Notes under the pieces: model-generated
What the model was told of the DNA's origin: nothing
What the model saw: only the letters and a program-made list of their open reading frames with translations
The model's database searches: none
Source of the DNA: Xanthostigma xanthostigma
Taxonomy: Eukaryota > Arthropoda > Insecta > Raphidioptera > Raphidiidae
Direction: 5' to 3'
Length of the DNA: 64,000 nt
Assembly: GCA_963575645.1 (NCBI GenBank)
Contig: OY754466.1
Span: forward strand, 44,362,001-44,426,000
Position numbers and translations under genes: made by a program
Part shown: piece by piece, positions 52,718 to 63,660 of the stretch
How positions within the stretch are numbered: position 1 is the stretch's first letter
Layout of the letters: every line of letters begins with the position of its first letter

Positions 52718-53035
52718 TTACGAATCTGAAAGGCTCGGAAGTTAGATGCGAATGCGGGCTTGCGCTTATACAGTCTGTTGAAAAACTACAAACTCGCAAC
52801 TCAACAAAACTAAAATAGCAATAACAACTTGACAATAGCGTATTCAACTGTACTTTAAAGCAGGAAAGCGACAAGTGACAAAGGCAACGAGCGATCACGG
52901 CCAATCACCGACGAGCGCACGTTCCGTGCAGGTAGCTGCGACGTGGTGGGAGTATCAACTGCTCTAAAATGTGCCTTTGCGACGCTGTTTGTGACTAACT
53001 TTCGAACCTTTTAGGTCCGTTGCGCGTACTACATC
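52718..53035. mobile_element. MITE with 36-bp TIRs, copy 2 (inverted relative to copy 1)
   Basis: TTACGAATCTGAAAGGCTCG at the left and TTTCGAACCTTTTAGGTCCG...GCGCGTACTACA at the right. It is the reverse complement of 50690-51003, diverged by perhaps a tenth, with one replacement near 52900-52935. It lies inside Helitron 4. Confidence 0.75.
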
Positions 53036-53364
53036 TGAAACTTATGAACTTTACCTCTTTATAATATTAGTATAGATTGTCGATATAGTATAAAGACAAT
53101 TATTTTAAGCTTGTTTTGTGACGTAAAAAATCAAATCGACTGTTTCTTAATAAAGTAATTAAACTTCCTTTAATTGGACGACTATGCCGCTCTGCTTTCA
53201 TTCAAAATTCATCTACGTTTACATTCATTGCCTCTTGTTTCATAATTACATGTACAATATTATATGATATAGTAACTTGATTTTGTTTTCCTCCTATAAT
53301 TATATCGTAAAATTATAGCACGTGTACATATCACAAGGCTAATGCCTGTTTGTAGACAGACAAA

Positions 53365-54108
53365 TCTATAAAGCTGAAGAGTTTGCTTGTTTGTTTGGTT
53401 GAACGCGCTAATCTCAGGAACTACTGGTTCAAATTGAATTTTTTTTTGTTGTATAGCCCATTTATCGAAAAAGACTATAGGCTATTATAATATCACGCTA
53501 TGACCAATAGGAGCGGAGCATCAATGAAAAATGTTGCAAAATGTATCTCAAAAATAATCTTCTTTTCAGGTGAATTGATCTAATTAAATAAACTAATATT
53601 AGCGTTGTACATTTACGAGCCAGGCTGGCTCAGTCGGTAGAGCATGCGTCTGTTAATATCAAGGTCGTGGGTTCGAGCCTCACGTTGGGCGAATATATTT
53701 TTATTTTTTTTTATTTTCTACATTGCTTTCTTCTAAGGCTTACATTTAAATTTATTTTAATTTTATTTACGACTAATTAAAATTAAATAAATCTAATTAA
53801 TAGCTCATTTGAAAACTGTTACAACTATAGGTATCTATATATAAAAAAAAAATTTCCTACAGTGTTTTCAATTAAATATTCATTATATTTTATTAATTAC
53901 AGTAATTATTGATTAAAAAGAAATTTATTACTTAAAAAAAGTATAAATACTGCTTTTTATCGACAAAAACTTTAGAACGGTAACTCCGATTATCATGAAA
54001 TTTGGACACAAATTTCATCTCGGTAAACTTAGATGAATGTGCGTACTCATGTCCCTCCCTTCGCCATTCGTTCTTTTGCACCCGGGTGAAACCGGGCGGG
54101 ACCGCTAG
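53365..54108 (+). mobile_element. non-autonomous Helitron 3, carrying a tRNA-Lys-like sequence
   Basis: It starts TCTATAAAGCTGAAGAGTTT (a short deletion just inside the usual start) after an A and ends CGGGACCGCTAG before a T, with the CACCCGGGTG palindrome near the end. The body matches Helitrons 1 and 2. Confidence 0.8.
53619..53691 (+). repeat. tRNA-Lys-derived sequence inside Helitron 3
   Basis: 73 nt starting GCCAGGCTGGCTCAGTCGGT and AGAGCATGCG, with GGGTTCGAGCCTCACG and TTGGGCG at the end. The D arm and T arm (pol III A and B boxes) are better preserved than in copies 1 and 2. The anticodon stem is not paired. Confidence 0.75.
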
Positions 54109-54959
54109 TGATTAAATAAATAAATAAAATATTTATTAGGTTCCTACAGTGATTGATTTACACTAGACACCGGCCTAGGGCACCACCACAGATGAGGCAC
54201 CACAAAATAAAAATACATACTTTTTTCTTAAAGTTAGAACTATTTCGGTTATTAGACTAAAAAAAATATATGTTTGTATTTATGATCTCTTTATGAAAAT
54301 GTAGAGGACATTTCTTCTGGGATCAAATATTATGAAAAACAGTGGAACTTTAGGAAGTAAAACAAACATATTAAAAGAGGACGATAATAATAAAAGCAAA
54401 GATACTGCGCTAGTAACCAAAACAGCCAAAGGAAAAAAACTATAGCACTGTTTACTATAAAACTTATATTTTCAATTGATCATCTTATAATGATAAATTA
54501 AAAATCTAATTTGTTATTTTTGGTCAGTTCTCGGAGCAGATCCTGGATAGAGGAGACATATAATCATCATTTGAAGAACGGCCTCGCTACATGCTGGGCT
54601 ATTCTCAAATCCGTAATTTTTTTAGCTGAATGTATTTGTGAAATAACGATGCACAATGCCTCCTTGGATCAATATCATGTACATAATATTATATCTTCGA
54701 AATGTATTTTACGCTTCCTGCGGAATCGCAGATCTCTGCAGGCTGAATCACATCCTCCCTCGCCATTGTTGTCGCCTCGTCAAGAAGAATGCTCAAGGAA
54801 GTCGAACTAATACATCGCTATACCACTTTGACCACTCGGATTTGCTTCAATCCATTTCGAGCATCTCTAACTTGCAACACGCACAAATATACAAGGATGT
54901 TTAAAAACGATACCGACAAACATTGGGATTCCTTAGTTCATTTTAAGAAAAAGAAAACG
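54109..54959. other. no gene recognised
   Basis: AT-rich sequence. Three overlapping open frames (54511-55034) run into the repeat at 54960 and have no domain. Confidence 0.4.
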
Positions 54960-55680
54960 CGGGTCGCAGTGCCAAACCCTGCCGACAGTATAGTGTATTT
55001 GCTTTTATATAGGCAGTGTGGCTCTATTGTATGAACTTAACTTTATTTTTAGACAAAATAAAAAAAATTACCCCTTAATACACCCCTTAAAACAACATTT
55101 TGTCAATTAATTTCATTACTACATATCAATTCAACATCAGCTGTACCAAATTATATACACCCTTCAGTATGTAAATCTATATCAGTAAACAAATGTGTTT
55201 TTATAAAATTTGTAAGTCCGGTCCTGTCAGATCGATTTTTTTTAATTTTAGCAGTACATTTTAATATTTACTAAAGGGTTAAATTTCAAATTTGAAACGA
55301 TTCCGAGAATTTTTTAGGCCTAGTTTATATGAGAGGCGTTCAACGCGCGTTGGCCCAACGCACGTTTACAGTTTCTATACAATTGTATAGGACTGTTTAT
55401 ATGATAACGCGCGTTGGTGGCGCGTTGAACGCGCGTTATCATATAAACAGTCCTATACAATTGTATAGAAGCTGTAAACGCGCGTTGGGCCAACGCGCGT
55501 TGAACGCCTCTCATATAAACTAGGCCTTAAGGTATGTTTGGGCCGGAGAAATTTTTTCAAATTTTTTCATTTGTAAAAATGGTGCTAATTTCTTAGGAGG
55601 CTACGAAACGTCGATAAATTTTGGTCCGACCCCTAGGACCCGCCATCCCACCGACGCCAATAGTGTGTCTTATGGCAAAA
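54960..55680 (-). repeat. dispersed repeat copy B, interrupted by MITE P3
   Basis: It is the complement of 38501-39222 (TCGCAGTGCCAAACCCTGCC at the left; CCTAGGACCCGCCATCCCAC near the right end). It lacks the TA microsatellite and carries P3 at a TTA. Confidence 0.8.
55319..55526. mobile_element. palindromic Harbinger-type MITE P3, TTA TSD
   Basis: A 208-bp copy of the P1/P2 family, starting GGCCTAGTTTATATGAGAGG, flanked by TTA at 55316-55318 and 55527-55529. In repeat copy A the corresponding place (about 38868) is uninterrupted. Confidence 0.92.
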
Positions 55681-56136
55681 TACCCTAATAACGGACGAGG
55701 TTCGAAAACGATTTTAGCAAATTTAAAAAATAGCGGTGCGTAGCGTAGTGGTGAGAACACTAGACTCGCACTGGTACTGGGGGGGCAGATGTGGCTGGGA
55801 CTTTTTCCTGCTGCCTCTCGCCGAGAAACGGTAATTTCTGTGCCGACTATCTTGTTGAGATTTTCCATGTTTTCCCACAATAATTCCAGATAAAATGTAT
55901 CGAGATGATTCCTTAATCAAGACCATGACCGATTACCTGTTAAACTCCTAAGCTCAAAATTTGCCTACCTTATCCTAATGTCCCAAAATTCTTTCATTAG
56001 TCTATTGCTCTGAATTAGTTGAAGTTGAAAAAATGTAGAAAATAGCAGGAAGTGTGATAGATAGAAAATGGTAATGATGTGAATGGCGCCTGTTATGACA
56101 TAAAATCGAGAAACGGACGTCTTAATAGGACGTGTT
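55681..56136. other. no gene; weak tRNA-like patch
   Basis: GCGTAGCGTAGTGGTGAGAA near 55738 resembles a pol III A box, but no B box follows, so no SINE is called. The rest is unremarkable. Confidence 0.3.
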
Positions 56137-56828
56137 AATAATATATTGAAGGAGATTTATTTGGTTGAGGAACAAGTTTGAAATAATCTTTACCAGAGTG
56201 TCGCTTGTGACCAGCGTTCCGAAATAGTTATTGGCGTAACTAGTAGTCTAAGTCATTCATGACGCTGACAGGTCATGACTTAGCCTACAAGTTGCGCCCA
56301 TAATTTTATTCAACAATTGCGCGTTATTCATGTTTTAATTATAATGAGATGTTGTAAATATCTATTTATTTCTTTATAAAAAAACTGTCAATACTAACAG
56401 CACCAAACAGCACGATTCAATGTTTTGGTTTGAGGTTAGCCGGTTATGAATAAACTCCATGTCGAAAACATTTGGCCTCTCAATTTTAGTCTCAATGGGT
56501 AACAACGGAGTTGTTGTTACCTACTATTTCGTTACGACTCAGAAAATAGTTTACGTTTATTTTCATTACTCCACAATGGCCGAGCTAGTAGGAATCTTCA
56601 TTGAGTTATGACAAGTAATTGTCACCAGTCGGTAAATGGCTATTTAGGGTTCGGTTTTTAGGCATGATAAAACATGAACAACGCGCATGAGTTGAATAAA
56701 ATATATTTTCATCATCAGGGCCTCAATGCAAGTTAAGAAAATATATTTTTCAAACGTTGGTCACAAGCGATACTCTGGTAAAGCTTATTTCAAACTTGTT
56801 CCTCAACCAAATAAATCTCCTTCAATAC
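56137..56828. mobile_element. TIR element with ~75-bp inverted ends, 690 bp
   Basis: TTGAAGGAGATTTATTTGGT and GAGGAACAAGTTTGAAATAA at the left are mirrored at the right (TTATTTCAAACTTGTTCCTC, CCAAATAAATCTCCTTCAA). The arms continue to GTCGCTTGTGACCA and its near complement. No transposase. Confidence 0.8.
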
Positions 56829-56869
56829 ATATTTTTAGAACAAAACTTCTAATAACTATTATTAGTGAA

Positions 56870-57205
56870 GATTGACTCTATTCAATAAATAGAGTAACTG
56901 TGATGCGTTGAAGTTAATGATGAGTATTTGGTAGGAATTCCGTGGCATAAGGATCGAAAATGAAGCAATACTGAGATTTTTTTAAACTTGCATTTAATAC
57001 TAACGTTTCGATACGTTTTGTATTATCAATGATACAAAACGTATCAAAACGTTAGTATTAAATGCAAGTTTGTTTGCTTTGTATCATCAAAGATGATACA
57101 AAACGTATCGAAACGTTAGTATTAAATGCAAGTTTAAAAAAATCTCAGTATTGCTTCATTTTCGATCCTTATGCCACGGAATTCCTTCCAAATACTTATA
57201 ATTAT
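56870..57205. repeat. palindromic copy of the 'CCGTGGCATAAG' family
   Basis: ATTCCGTGGCATAAGGATCG ... is mirrored by CGATCCTTATGCCACGGAAT. The centre contains several copies of GATACAAAACGTATC with (A)AACGTTAGTATTAAATG on either strand, so the hammerhead-like hairpin is multiplied here. Confidence 0.8.
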
Positions 57206-58303
57206 TATTAGTATTATTAATTTAAAAAATATCAAAGACTTTTCCATTTGAAAATAATAGAAACATTTTGGTTACTCATTTTTGTTACATCTTATATGAA
57301 ACAAAATAGAAAAATATCCTCTGAATCAATACTTTAAGAGGACAATAGCCAACAACTTCAGTTCCAATTTGAAATCAGATATTTCAAATTTTCAAAACGT
57401 ATTTCTAACATATATTGCGTAATTTATGTCATGTATGCAATTTCATTATCCAATTTTAGGTCAAAGAAGTGATTCCATAAGTATTTCGTTTCGTACGGAA
57501 CACTAATTAGAGACTATTAATTTAAGGTATGAAACAAAATAAAAATACGTCGAACATTTTAGAATTAGATAAAGTGCGATAAAAAAAAACCTAGCAGAGA
57601 TGCGAACAACTACCTACTTTTTTATTTTCTTTCTAATGTATTTGCTGATCTCCCAACTGGAAATGTTTCCACGCAGTGGGAAACAACAACTTAGTATTGT
57701 TTTTATTTACTTCCTAGAAATATCCGGACTATGGCTGTCTTGTACAACAACACAGCGATAGTCCGGATATAAACAAACACCGATGCAGTCGCAAAAGGTG
57801 CGTTCATTCGTATTATGACGTCATGTGACGTCTTATCCAAGAAATTTAATTTTAAAATTTTTCTCAATTTTCTCCAAAAGTAATAATTAATAAGAAAAAT
57901 CGTAGAATTGTGGACAAAAAATTAGATTTATTTAGTGTACGATTTTTCTTATTAATTATCTCTCGATGGACATGATATCTAATATATATTTCTCCAAAGG
58001 ATTTTAATTTATGGCGATTTAAAAATTAAATTAACTTAAAACAGCTGTATCTCCTAAATCAAAGGACATATAGACGTATGACAGGTCGGAATTGATTGTT
58101 ATACTTATTATCAAACTGACCTAATATTTTATTTTTTAAATTTTCGAAATTTTTTCAAAAAAGAGGTAACTGCTATTTTTTTACATTTTTAAGAAACGTC
58201 AATAATCTCAAAAATAGTTTTTAAGTATTACTTGCAAGCTGCCAGTGAAGCTATTCCTGTATAGAAAAAAACAACTTGAATCGATCACAACCACTGCACT
58301 CCA
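57206..58303. other. no gene; two hairpins
   Basis: ATATCCGGACTAT / ATAGTCCGGATAT form a 13-bp hairpin around 57719-57768. AATAATTAATAAGAAAAATC / GATTTTTCTTATTAATTAT form another at about 57880-57958. A CRE pair (TGACGTCATGTGACGTC) lies at about 57818-57834. No coding was found. Confidence 0.5.
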
Positions 58304-58552
58304 ATTCGGAACCCAAAGGAACGGTGAGACCTCTGGTGAGAAATACGCCGAACTGTCCTTAGGGGGGTTTTTGCAATTAAACATTGATTTAGAAAAGCAT
58401 GATGGTTGCTAACCTAGCCTCCATCCTGCTTTTCTAAATCAATGTTACCCTCCATGTTTTTCTAAATCAATGTTTACCTGTCAAAAACCCCCCTTAGGGA
58501 CAGTTCGGCACATTTCTCACCAGAGGTCTCACCATTTCTTTGGGTTCCGAAT
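58304..58552. repeat. foldback element, 249 bp
   Basis: ATTCGGAACCCAAAGGAACG at the left is mirrored by GGTTCCGAAT at the right. The arms run through GTGAGACCTCTGGTGAGAAA and CGAACTGTCCTTAGGGGGGT. TTTTCTAAATCAATGTT repeats three times near the centre. No target duplication was fixed. Confidence 0.8.
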
Positions 58553-58737
58553 AATTAAAAGAATTTGACCTAATTTACTTTAAAGTAGGCCTGGATTACA
58601 GAACTTTACTTAAGACATATATACTTTCTTTCAATGCTGTTAAAATAATTCAGTTTATCAAAATAAAATAAAAATTCTTATAGAAATAGTAGGTATTCAG
58701 GATTGTGTAGACTCAGAGAATTAATAATTTAATTCTT

Positions 58738-59137
58738 TTAAGAGTATTCGTCCCTGCAAATATCCCCTGCACCCTTCATCTCAAATCTTTTCCCCTCGCC
58801 TAAAAACGGTTCGTGCTCTCCCGACGCTATTTTTAAAGCTAGAGGGTTCTGGTAAACGCCAAATGAAAGACAAAGAATCAGACTACAAATCCTTCAGGCG
58901 AATTTTTTGAAAAAAAATTCCTGAAAAAACTTACAACCTTTTGAAAACAATAATAAGTTACGTAATATTTCACACGTAGGCGAAACTGTTTTTCAAAAAA
59001 TTCGCCTGAAGGACCTGTAGTCTGATTCTTTGTCTTTCATTTGGCGTTTACCAGAACCCTCTAGCTTTAAAAGTAGCGTCGGGAGAGCGCGAACCGTTTT
59101 TAGGCGAGGGGAAAAGATTTGAGATGAAGGGTGCAGG
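58738..59137. mobile_element. TTAA-type foldback, copy 1 (right end lost)
   Basis: It begins TTAAGAGTATTCGTCCCTGC and contains both arms of CTCGCCTAAAAACGGTTCG and GGCGAATTTTTTGAAAAAA. It breaks off after GAAGGGTGCAGG, where a hammerhead-like repeat (59140-59260) follows instead of the terminal TIR. Confidence 0.8.
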
Positions 59138-59171
59138 TTTAGATGTGTAGGGTATTATATATTTGTTATAT

Positions 59172-59260
59172 AGGTCCTGAAGAAGACAAGAAATATTGTC
59201 GAAACGTTGAGCAATGAATAATGTTCTAGTGAATAAAAATTGTTTTAATATTTTAGCCTT
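59172..59260 (+). repeat. repeat with hammerhead-like motif (third family)
   Basis: CTGAAGA-A-GACAA-GAAATA-TTGTC-GAAACGTTGAG at 59177-59210 has a perfect five-pair stem of different sequence from the other copies. The GAATAATGTTCTAGTGAAT that follows could pair in part with ACGTT. It joins directly to the truncated foldback. Confidence 0.55.
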
Positions 59261-59740
59261 GTATCCCGTATAATTTTGTCATGAGTATTTATGTTTGATA
59301 TTTAATAAATAATATAACTCTGGAAAAATAAAACTATTCAACTATAGTGCGAGCGTGGTTTCAAAGTATCGTCGAGTCGATTTAGCGCTACCTTCTCTTT
59401 TTAGCGACGCCGTGGCGCCAGACAATGCGTCGTTTTCATATACTTTGTTTCATTGAACGTTGAACTACATGTAATAGGTTAGTAAAAACTGCAATACGCT
59501 CAAAGGTAATATTTTGCTAGTATTGACAAAATCACAGGTATGTGGACAAAAATATGATTTATTTATTGTACCTATACGTTTCGTCAATATAGATGTAGAC
59601 TTTTTCATTGCAATTTTTTCTTAATAGTGTTATCACGATGGACACGATACTTTACATAAATATTGATAATAATTAATATACAGTTAATTTTTTCATTAGT
59701 TATAGTAAGTGAGCGATGACACTAAAGCCTCAATGATATG

Positions 59741-60168
59741 TTAAGAGTATTCGTCCCTGCAAACACCCCCTGCACCCTTCATCTCAAATCTTTTCCCCTC
59801 GCCTAAAAACGGTTCGCGCTCTCCCGACGCTATTTTTAAAGCTAGAGGGTTCTGGTAAACGCCAAATGAAAGACAAAGAATCAGACTACAGATCCTTCAG
59901 GCGAATTTTTTGAAAAAAAATTCCTGAAAAAACTTACAACCTTTTGAAAAAAATAATAAGTTACGTAATATTTCACACGTAGGCGAAACTGTTTTTCAAA
60001 AAATTCGCCTGAAGGATCTGTAGTCTGATTCTTTGTCTTTCATTTGGCGTTTACCAGAACCGTCTAGCTTTAAAAATAGCGTCGGGAGAGCGCAAACCGT
60101 TTTTAGGCGAGGGGAAAAGATTTGAGATGGAGGGTGCAGGGGCTGTTTGCAGGGACGAAAACTCTTAA
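59741..60168. mobile_element. TTAA-type foldback, copy 2 (complete), 428 bp
   Basis: TTAAGAGTATTCGTCCCTGC and GCAGGGACGAAAACTCTTAA close an almost perfect palindrome of about 190-bp arms, whose centre is TACAACCTTTTGAAA...ACGTAATATTTC. If TTAA is the target duplication this is a piggyBac-like MITE. It is a close relative of copy 1, about 600 bp away in the same orientation. Confidence 0.85.
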
Positions 60169-62538
60169 AATAAAAATATTGAAAGGTATGACTTTTAGAT
60201 GCCAATACGCGAAAGGTTGGCGGACATATTATCACACCGCTTCCCCTTGTCAACCGTCTGAAAATATTATAAACATTTTAAGAGCTTATATTTTGGGAAA
60301 TATTCATCTAAGAAAGAAAAGTCACAAGATAAAAGATAGGTATATTATGCTAGCAACGATATGTTAACGAAAGTTTACAGCTATACGTGCTTTAAGTGAA
60401 CTAATTTTTCAGATACGCCTTTTCGTTTCAACTGAGACAATGCATGACAGTATATTTTTCATAAAACCTTCAAATTACTTTGAGATGCGTCTTCTTGACA
60501 CATTCAAATGACATATAGATTGTCCTCCCTTTGTAGTTTCAGTGTTCGAGTCACTTGGGAAATATGAGTTGGACGAAAACGACATAGGTACATACCATCA
60601 TTTCTTTTATATCAATGATCAAAAGATGAAAAGGTATCTACCTTTGACTATATAATATAGAAATGGACAGCTAGTTGTACCTCTTTTCCATCTTTCAATT
60701 TTTAGTAGTAAAACTTCTTTACGCACGCTTGACTTGGGGAGTAAGCTGGTGAATGCATGACGAGAGATATAAGTTAGTAAAGATAGTAAGAGAGAGAGAA
60801 TTACGTTTCGTATATTGGAAGGTGAGAGGGAGATATAAGTTAGTGAGTGCGATAAAGACGGAGCATTAATCGAATTTTTTTTCGGACAACTATTTGACGT
60901 TTAAAATGAATTAATTACCTTACAGGGAGCTGCTCTCCATATGTACTCAGGCTTTGGAAAAGGCCTGTTAAGATATAGCAGCCTTTTGGAGAGCACTGCT
61001 TTACATTCACATATAGGATGTGTTCAGCAGTTTCTTTTGCTTCTTTACAGAAGCACAATTATCATCTTGGGCTTTACCCATTTTTGAGATCCAGAACTGG
61101 CTACTTTAGTTACTGTTTTCTTGTAACTGAGTATTTTTTTAAAATCAGTTTAAAAATTTATCACAATATTATCTTACATTAAAAATTGACCAATTACCAA
61201 CTGCTATTTACATGGCGTTCCCATAGCAACGCCACTATATTTAGGGATGCAAACGATACATCGATTTTTAAAAACATCGATGTATCGTTCATAAACATCG
61301 GTGTTGAAACTGTTAACATCGATGAAACATCGTTCGTAAGAACGATGTTTTCTCAGCGCCATCTATGTATTGGTTCGTATACTTGCCAAAATACGTGTTG
61401 CCATTACAAAATTTGGCGCGGCTATACGAAGGTTAAAATAAGTTACGTTAGTGTTACTAACTTTTTTGTAATAACTAATTAAATATAATATGATTAATTT
61501 GTATTTAATGTGTTTTACTTCTAATTACTAGCTAAAATATAATTTATATCCATATTACATCGATGTATAAATATTTATACATTGATAAAACGCGTTTTTT
61601 CCCTGTTTCAAAGCAGTGCCCGGTAGTCTAGAAAAACATCTTAAAACAATTGTGACGCTAGAGGTTTCGACAATAAGTGCTTCGCTAGTCCATTTCTGTA
61701 TTATTATAGCCAAAGGTATCTACATTCAACAAATTTTTTTTCGTCGAAAAATGACAATTCTGTTTTGCAAATAAATTTTGTAAACAAAATAAAATTCAAA
61801 TAAAATTTCGTTATTTGTTAGGTATCAATAAAAAAATTTTTTGGTATGCAAAATTTGCCTGACGCAAAATTCACCTCTAGTTTTTATTTAATTTGAAAAA
61901 GGTATAGGATATTAAAATAACAATATGCTGTTAATTGTTTTAAATCGACAATTTACTTCAGTTACGTAAGTTATTAATATTCGTAGATCAAATTATTATA
62001 AAAAGTTCTTTTGGTTTGAAAATCAAAGGGAAATTAATTTCGACTTTTGAAAATAATAGACCTACACATTCAGCTACTGACCGAAGGCAAGAACTCAGAC
62101 CATAAAAGAAAATAATTTTTTGTACATACCATTGAGAATAAAAATTGTTGACTGGATCTCCAAAAACGTCTCTGATATTATAATATTAAAACAAAACTCA
62201 CTGAAAATATATAGATTTAAATGTTCACATTTTTAGCACTGAAAAATAAATGAATATCTTAAATAATTCAATTTATAAAAACGTTTTTCACTACACCACA
62301 GTACAGACATATAAGAACGACTAAAAACGAATTTAAACACGTTGGGTCAAAATGTAATTATTATATAATCAGTTGTAGAGATACCCTATGTAAGAATTGT
62401 AGTGCAAGATACACACGATCAGATTTTTCTTTGACTATATTATCTATGCGAGCAATTTCGATGGCACTATTTACTACACACTATTCAACTAAATTTTTAT
62501 AAAAACTCACAATTCTAACTATATGAACTTGTCTATAG
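60169..62538. other. 2.4 kb with no gene recognised
   Basis: The stretch 60712-60765 is the inverted partner of 926-985. At 61245-61345 there are repeated ATCGATG words (ACATCGATGTATCGTTC and so on) next to TAGGGATGCAAACG. These resemble one end of a hAT-like element, but no second end was found. The 98-codon frame there is produced by that repetition. Confidence 0.4.
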
Positions 62539-62931
62539 CAGTGATGTCAAAGATACGGTCCGCGGGCCACATCCCGCCCTCAAGCCATCTCAATTCGGCC
62601 CGCCACCAGAATCTATCCTAGAGTGAGGATTTTAGACGGCATTCGATGCCACTACGTACTTTTAAAATTTCGCGCGCTTTATTTATGACTAACTTGCGGG
62701 ACGAGTGTGCTCTACGCGGTGCGCCAGGCTAACATATGACAAAAACAAGAGACCTCAGGTGTCTAGATCCTCAAGCTCAAGATAAATTACCTTTATACCT
62801 ATGAAAATTGATTACTAAATAAAGAAAGGTGTTAATTTAGTATGTGTTTTAGTTTTTATTTAGAGTCTGGCCCGCTAACACACCTCGAATCTTATAAATG
62901 GCCCTTTAGAAAAATCAGTTTGACACTCCTG
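62539..62931. mobile_element. hAT MITE, 393 bp, 8-bp TSD
   Basis: CAGTGATGTCAAAG and GTTTGACACTCCTG form the TIRs. The flanks GTCTATAG (62531-62538) and GTTTATAG (62932-62939) agree in seven of eight bases. The GGTCCGCGGGCC / GGCCCGC subterminal words are typical of widespread hAT MITEs. No transposase. Confidence 0.85.
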
Positions 62932-63660
62932 GTTTATAGGACGTTAAAAATGTTGGAAACTTAAATTGCAAAGCTATGCACAATATACGGAATTTCTAAA
63001 AGGCTCATCAAATTCAATCTGCCATTCTCGTTTAGAAATTAGACATATAATATGTCGTCGTGTACCTATAAGTGTGACGTCAATTTTGTAGTATATACAA
63101 ATAAGGCAAGGCTCATTTAGTGATTACTCACGTGTGTGTTGTTCACTACAAGTCTGACGTCACACTCCAAGCCAGCACAGAGGGCAGTGTTTTTTGACAA
63201 GTCAAAATATGCAATTTTATAAATTGAGATAATATATCAACATTTTCTTTTTGTAAATACAAATACTTAATTTCTGATTTCTTATTTGATAAATTAAACG
63301 TGTTTGTAACCGGTTTTTTCACATCATGCGAGAGCTAATTTTTAGCACTTACAAATGTGGTAACTCATTCTGTCGCGATAGTGGAATGATTCGGGTTCAC
63401 GTCATTGTTTGAAAAATATTTTTTTCTAATTATAGCATTGTCATAATGGTTGTGTCTTAACAATGTTAACAGCAAACTTTAAGATCTCTAATTGATAAAA
63501 TGTTTGTAGCTTCTGGTTAATATCCGAACAAAGCTAATATTATTGTCGTTTCTGTGTTTCTACAAAGACGCTCTGAAGATATTTGAGTTCTCATTATTGT
63601 TTAAAGCAATTAAAACAGAATTCACGAATTATTGAGAGCTATATATATATATATTATATA
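62932..63660. other. no gene; short (TA)n run at 63642-63660
   Basis: AT-rich sequence. Nothing with supported function. Confidence 0.4.

Larger units (their letters stand above)
51403..53076 (-). mobile_element. Helitron 4, enlarged by two nested elements
   Basis: Minus-strand start TCTATACTAATATTATAAAG after an A (53076), minus-strand end CGAAGCCGGACCGGGCCGGTAG at 51403, where the usual CTAG has become GTAG. It is interrupted by a Harbinger element at 51457-52580 and a MITE at 52718-53035. Without these the body would be only about 240 bp. Confidence 0.6.

Noticed and set aside
31325-53691. Functional tRNA-Lys genes
   Set aside because: The anticodon stem does not pair, the anticodon position reads GTT, and the blocks always lie inside Helitrons; they are tRNA-derived, not working tRNA genes.
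61186-61482. 98-codon frame as a small gene
   Set aside because: Its first half is built from repeated ATCGATG words and there is no domain.
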